A DNA stretch of 9,072 bases, taken from Euryarchaeota archaeon UBA602. GTDB lineage: Archaea; Thermoplasmatota; Poseidoniia; Poseidoniales; Thalassarchaeaceae. Every line of letters begins with the position of its first letter. The stretch's first letter is position 1. The position numbers were made by a program, and so were the translations under genes. The notes under the pieces were generated by a model, which saw nothing but the letters and a program-made list of their open reading frames with translations, was not told where the DNA came from and made no database searches. Below are positions 5,993 to 9,072 of this stretch, in pieces. The stretch is from positions 12,933 to 22,004 of the forward strand of contig DAHO01000035.1 in the NCBI GenBank assembly GCA_002498455.1, written 5' to 3'.

Positions 5993-8648
5993 TGTCATCT
6001 CGCTCAAATGAGACGCCGAAAGTTTCGACTGCTTGGTTGTAAATTTCTGCTGAAATTTCACCACGTTCGACAAGAGAAGACAGAGCGGCAAGAGCGACAT
6101 GCTCAGCATCAATTTCGAAGAAGCGTCTCAATGCTTCTCGGGTATCAGACCGACCAAATCCATCCGTGCCCAAGACCACGTAATCTCCTCCAACCCATTG
6201 CCGAATCATTTCTGGTACAGCCATCATATTGTCACTGACAGCAACCGTGGTACCTACACTGTCGTCCAAATGGTCAGCAACCCATGACGACTTCCGGTCT
6301 TCACCAGGGTGCAATCGATTCCATCTGGTGGCATCTGCGGCCTCACGCCGGAGTTCTCCATAGGATGTCACCGACCAAATTTCACAATTTACATTCCAGT
6401 TCGCAAGTAGTTCAACTGCTCGATGAACTTGGAGCATGATTGGACCCGAACCCAACAATCGAATCTTAGCGTCTTTGTTCGATTCAATTTGATAGAGTCC
6501 TCGAAGAATACCTTCGTCAACTCCCTCGGGCTTGGATGGCATTGGATGATTTTCATTGTACACGGTGATGTAATGGATGACGTCTTTCTCTTCCCCGCAC
6601 ATTTCCTCAATTCCATGCTTGATGATGGTCGCCAATTCGTAAGCATATGCAGGATCCCATGCACGAACTGCAGGGTTTGTCATCGCCATCAAATGAGAGT
6701 GACCATCTTGATGTTGAAGCCCTTCACCATTGAGTGTGGTTCGTCCAGCAGTCGCTCCAATCAGGAACCCTCTCGCCCGACTGTCGGCTGCTGACCAGAT
6801 GAGATCGGCAACCCGTTGGAATCCGAACATTGAGTAATAGATGTAGAAAGGAATGGTTGGAGAAAGTTGGGTCGAATACGATGTACCACTTGCGATGAAT
6901 GTGGACATGGCTCCAGCTTCATTGATTCCTTCTTCAAGGATTTGCCCGGATTGACTTTCTTTGTACTTCATCAATACCGCATGGTCCACAGGCTTGTACA
7001 GTTGCCCCTCGGGAGCGTAAATTCCAAACTCACTGAACAATGGATCCATACCGAAAGTTCGGGCCTCATCCGGTACAATTGGGACAACTCGCTCACCAAA
7101 TTCATCTGCTTTCATGAGACTCCGCATCAGGCGAACAAAGACCATTGTCGTACTCACTTCGAGATTGCCTTTGGTGCCATCATCAAACTCAGTATAGGCC
7201 TCTGCCTTAGGAAGTTCCAAATCCACAGGCGAGGTTCTGCGTTCGGGGACAAATCCACCTAATTTCTCACGTCTATCAAGAAGATATTCAACTTCTTCAG
7301 GATAGTTTGCTGGTTGCAAATAAGGGAGTTTCTCCAATTGTGTGTCGGTAAACGTTAGCCCCAATTCATCACGCATGTACTGCAAGACAGGTTGGTCGGC
7401 TTTCTTTTTGCCATGCGTTGAATTTCGACCGGCAAACGAGGGTCCAAGTCCCCAACCCTTGATGGTTCGAGCAAGGATGACAGTGGGTCTACCCTTGTGT
7501 GCACGAGCAGCGGTATATGCGGCGAATATTTTGACCGGATCATGTCCACCAACATTGCTTGCTAAATCTTCCAAGTCCTCATCTGAGAGATCAGCGACCA
7601 ATTCGGCTAATTCTGGCGAATTGAACAATTCAGAACGAATTACTGATCCTGCATCCGTCATGATGCGTTGTTCATCGCCGTCAGCCAATGCTTCAAGGCG
7701 TGCGGCCAAAAGTCCATGACGATCTTTGGCAAACAATGCATCCCACTTTGAGCCCCACAAACACTTGATTACATTCCATCCAGCACCGGTAAATCTTGCA
7801 GCCAATTCTTGGACAATTTTGCTGTTCCCACGTACGGGTCCATCCAATCGCTGCAAATTGCAGTTGACAACCATGACGATGTTGTCTAAATTTTCGCGCG
7901 ACGCGAGGGTCAATTCGGAAAGAGATTCAGGCTCATCCGATTCTCCATCTCCCATGAAGTACCAAGTGGTGCTCTCAGAGGTATCTACCAATCCACGATT
8001 GTGAAGATAGCGATTGAATCTGGCTTGACGAATCGCAGTCATTGCACCTAAGCCCATACTCACTGAGGGGTATTCCCAGTAATCGGGCATCAAACGGGGA
8101 TGGGGATATGACGACAGGCCCACGCTGAACGCTTCTTGTCTGAAATGCTCCATCCGTTGCTCATCCATTCGCCCTTCCATCCAAGCCCGTGCATAGAGGC
8201 CAGGACTTGCATGACCTTGCCAGTAGACATGGTCTCCATTGCCCAATCCATCCTTTCCTCGGAAGAAATGATTCAGACCAACTTCCCATAGGTGGGATGT
8301 ACTCGCATAGGTCGAAATGTGTCCACCAATGCCCTCGAAATATTTGTTCCCACGCGTGACCATCATCATTGCATTCCATCGAATCACATCTTGGATTCGC
8401 TGCTCCATTTGCAAATTCCCGGGATACTGTGGTTGATCATCTGGATGAATACTATTGACGTAAGCAGTTTGTGTTAACTCACCGACAGGAACACCAATTT
8501 CATTTGCAGCAATGACCGTTTCTTGCAGCAATTGACGGGCGCGCTCGGGGCCAAAATTTTCCTCGACAGAAATGATCGAATCTCGCCATTCCTGCGTTTC
8601 GCCCTCGTCGGGGTCCGGAAGCGCACTTCGATAGTCGCCATCTTCCAC
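5979..8648 (-). CDS. aceE: Pyruvate dehydrogenase E1 component, homodimeric type
   Basis: An 889-residue protein, the usual length for homodimeric E1 (E. coli AceE is 887). It decarboxylates pyruvate with thiamine diphosphate and acetylates the lipoyl group of E2, feeding acetyl-CoA synthesis. It aligns end to end with AceE as I recall it: YVNSIHPDDQPQYPGN (63-78), GGHISTYASTSHLWEVGLNH (108-127), QGHASPGLYARA (144-155) and SSYPHPRLMP (179-188). The ThDP/Mg motif is GDGESDEPESL (233-243) to NCNLQRLDGPVRGN (262-275). Active-site His412 lies in RNSTHGKKK, the catalytic Glu region is EGINEAGA (573-580), followed by FYIYYSMFGFQR (601-612) and GEGLQHQDGHSH (641-652). The C-terminus keeps LGTDGFGRSD (826-835). 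The start is GTG at 8646-8648 with GAGG 7 nt upstream; no in-frame ATG lies nearby. No aceF or lpd gene is adjacent. All key residues are present, so it should be active. Confidence 0.97.
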   Translation of the reverse strand: MEDGDYRSALPDPDEGETQEWRDSIISVEENFGPERARQLLQETVIAANEIGVPVGELTQTAYVNSIHPDDQPQYPGNLQMEQRIQDVIRWNAMMMVTRGNKYFEGIGGHISTYASTSHLWEVGLNHFFRGKDGLGNGDHVYWQGHASPGLYARAWMEGRMDEQRMEHFRQEAFSVGLSSYPHPRLMPDYWEYPSVSMGLGAMTAIRQARFNRYLHNRGLVDTSESTTWYFMGDGESDEPESLSELTLASRENLDNIVMVVNCNLQRLDGPVRGNSKIVQELAARFTGAGWNVIKCLWGSKWDALFAKDRHGLLAARLEALADGDEQRIMTDAGSVIRSELFNSPELAELVADLSDEDLEDLASNVGGHDPVKIFAAYTAARAHKGRPTVILARTIKGWGLGPSFAGRNSTHGKKKADQPVLQYMRDELGLTFTDTQLEKLPYLQPANYPEEVEYLLDRREKLGGFVPERRTSPVDLELPKAEAYTEFDDGTKGNLEVSTTMVFVRLMRSLMKADEFGERVVPIVPDEARTFGMDPLFSEFGIYAPEGQLYKPVDHAVLMKYKESQSGQILEEGINEAGAMSTFIASGTSYSTQLSPTIPFYIYYSMFGFQRVADLIWSAADSRARGFLIGATAGRTTLNGEGLQHQDGHSHLMAMTNPAVRAWDPAYAYELATIIKHGIEEMCGEEKDVIHYITVYNENHPMPSKPEGVDEGILRGLYQIESNKDAKIRLLGSGPIMLQVHRAVELLANWNVNCEIWSVTSYGELRREAADATRWNRLHPGEDRKSSWVADHLDDSVGTTVAVSDNMMAVPEMIRQWVGGDYVVLGTDGFGRSDTREALRRFFEIDAEHVALAALSSLVERGEISAEIYNQAVETFGVSFERDDITSI

Positions 8649-8665
8649 ACTATCGCCTCAGTTGT

Positions 8666-8684
8666 TCGGTATATCGGTCGGTAT
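8666..8684. repeat. Direct repeat TCGGTAT, 12-bp period, upstream of aceE
   Basis: TCGGTAT at 8666-8672 and again at 8678-8684, separated by ATCGG. It overlaps the TATA-like sequence for aceE about 18-36 bp before its start codon. A regulator binding here would block or modulate aceE transcription. Seven-base repeats this close can occur by chance. Confidence 0.35.
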
Positions 8685-8773
8685 TGAACCAATCGCTATG
8701 GTTGCAGTGGAAACGCTGATCCTCGATTTCGCCATGGAGCGAGAAAAATCACCTCACCAGTCAATTAATAACG

Positions 8774-8791
8774 CTCCTCCTTTAGGAGGAG
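8774..8791 (+). promoter_or_regulatory. Inverted repeat enclosing the ribosome binding site
   Basis: CTCCTCC-TTTA-GGAGGAG has perfect 7-bp GC-rich arms and a 4-nt loop. The right arm is the Shine-Dalgarno core (GGAGGAGGT, ending at the base before ATG 8794). If the transcript includes it, the left arm would pair with and hide the ribosome site. If transcription starts at about 8790, as the AATTAATA box spacing would allow, the dyad is a DNA element instead. Confidence 0.6.
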
Positions 8792-8793
8792 GT

Positions 8794-9072
8794 ATGAGCA
8801 CGCGCTTTGTTAACGCACTGTTTTTGACAACCATCATGATTTTGATGTCACTGAGTGGTCTAGTCGATAACCAAGAAAATCAGAATGAATCACCAGAGAC
8901 TCTGACTCTAGTTGAACCCCAATACGCCACAAGCCCCGGCCATTCAGTATTCGCTGAATACATGGGTGCATATTGGTGTGGACCCTGCATTACCGCCTCA
9001 TCGAACCTTCACTCGCTAAGCGGTAGTAATGGTGATGAATTCACTTATGTCTCGTTCTGGGAATCATCCAGT
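8794..9072 (+). CDS. Secreted or membrane-anchored thioredoxin-like protein (partial, C-terminus off window)
   Basis: 93 codons are visible, open to the right edge. Residues 1-24 (MSTRFVNALFLTTIMILMSL, then SGLV) form a short positive start plus hydrophobic core, typical of a Sec signal peptide or N-terminal anchor. A polar Asn/Gln/Glu-rich linker follows. From about residue 52, SVFAEYMGAYWCGPCITASS is the first strand and active site of a thioredoxin fold: Cys-Gly-Pro-Cys preceded by Trp, as in classical thioredoxins. It probably acts on disulfides outside the membrane; whether as oxidase, isomerase or reductase cannot be told. I recall large Marine Group II surface proteins beginning with a similar domain, but the rest is missing here. 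ATG 8794 is chosen for its strong AGGAGGAGGT site and the signal peptide. In-frame ATGs at 8698 and 8734 would add 32 or 20 residues lacking signal-peptide character. Confidence 0.8.
   Translation, partial: MSTRFVNALFLTTIMILMSLSGLVDNQENQNESPETLTLVEPQYATSPGHSVFAEYMGAYWCGPCITASSNLHSLSGSNGDEFTYVSFWESSS

Larger units (their letters stand above)
8649..8793. promoter_or_regulatory. Divergent promoter region between aceE and the thioredoxin-like secreted protein gene
   Basis: 145 bp. On the aceE side it has GAGG (minus, 8656-8659), a GATATACC TATA-like stretch centred about 25 nt before the GTG, and a 7-bp direct repeat overlapping it. On the plus side it has AATTAATA (8763-8770), centred about 27 nt before the ATG at 8794, then the inverted repeat enclosing the ribosome site. 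The plus frame of the 8794 gene is also open back through ATG 8698 and ATG 8734, so part of this region could be coding if one of those is used. Confidence 0.5.

Noticed and set aside
6423..7719. Long plus-strand open frames (6423-6794, 6867-7262, 7342-7719) opposite aceE
   Set aside because: They are antisense shadows of a fully conserved aceE reading frame, with no ribosome sites and no recognisable protein character.
8811..8816. GTTAAC hexamer recurring near 3384, 8472 and 8811
   Set aside because: A six-base palindrome is expected a few times by chance in 9 kb, and the positions share no consistent context.
1..9072. CRISPR arrays, tRNA or rRNA genes, insertion sequences, toxin-antitoxin or defence modules
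   Set aside because: No regularly spaced repeats, no cloverleaf-like or rRNA sequence, and no transposase or defence motifs were seen. The helicase alone is not evidence of a defence system.

Overview
The window looks like archaeal DNA, most likely from Marine Group II Euryarchaeota (Candidatus Poseidoniales) or a close relative. This rests on gene style rather than a marker gene. The signs are short intergenic gaps, Shine-Dalgarno sites mixed with GTG or non-canonical starts, proteins joining a small folded domain to Pro/Ala-rich or acidic linkers, a UPF1/IGHMBP2-type helicase, and a signal-peptide protein with a thioredoxin-like WCGPC site. There is no rRNA, tRNA, transposase, integrase or CRISPR array. 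A planktonic bacterium with similar composition cannot be fully excluded.

Layout. On the minus strand, three closely spaced genes (gaps of about 40 bp) run leftward: a superfamily 1 helicase (3380-1362), an RDD-family membrane protein (1322-750), and an N-terminal beta-rich domain with a Pro/Ala-rich tail that runs off the left edge (709-1). A divergent region of about 140 bp (3381-3523) carries an 18-bp dyad. From it, three plus-strand genes run rightward: a zinc-ribbon/proline-rod/helical protein (about 3524-4624), a GNAT acetyltransferase (4656-5225) and a polysaccharide-deacetylase-fold enzyme (5222-5992), the last two overlapping at ATGA. This cluster meets aceE (8648-5979, minus) tail to tail with a 14-bp overlap. 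aceE encodes a full-length homodimeric pyruvate dehydrogenase E1. A second divergent region (8649-8793) lies between aceE and a secreted thioredoxin-like protein (8794 to the right edge), whose ribosome binding site sits inside a perfect inverted repeat.

How the genes may work together. aceE supplies the decarboxylating E1 step from pyruvate to acetyl-CoA, but no E2 (aceF) or E3 (lpd) gene is adjacent. The translationally coupled GNAT/deacetylase pair suggests linked acyl-transfer and deacylation on a small amine or sugar substrate in the cytoplasm. The helicase, RDD and Pro-rich genes may be co-transcribed without an obvious shared pathway. No clear new multi-gene system is visible. The items most worth a second look are the sequestered ribosome binding site at 8774-8791, the missing canonical start of the zinc-ribbon gene, the perfect period-3 proline rod, the isolated bacterial-type aceE, and the coupled acetyltransferase/deacetylase pair.
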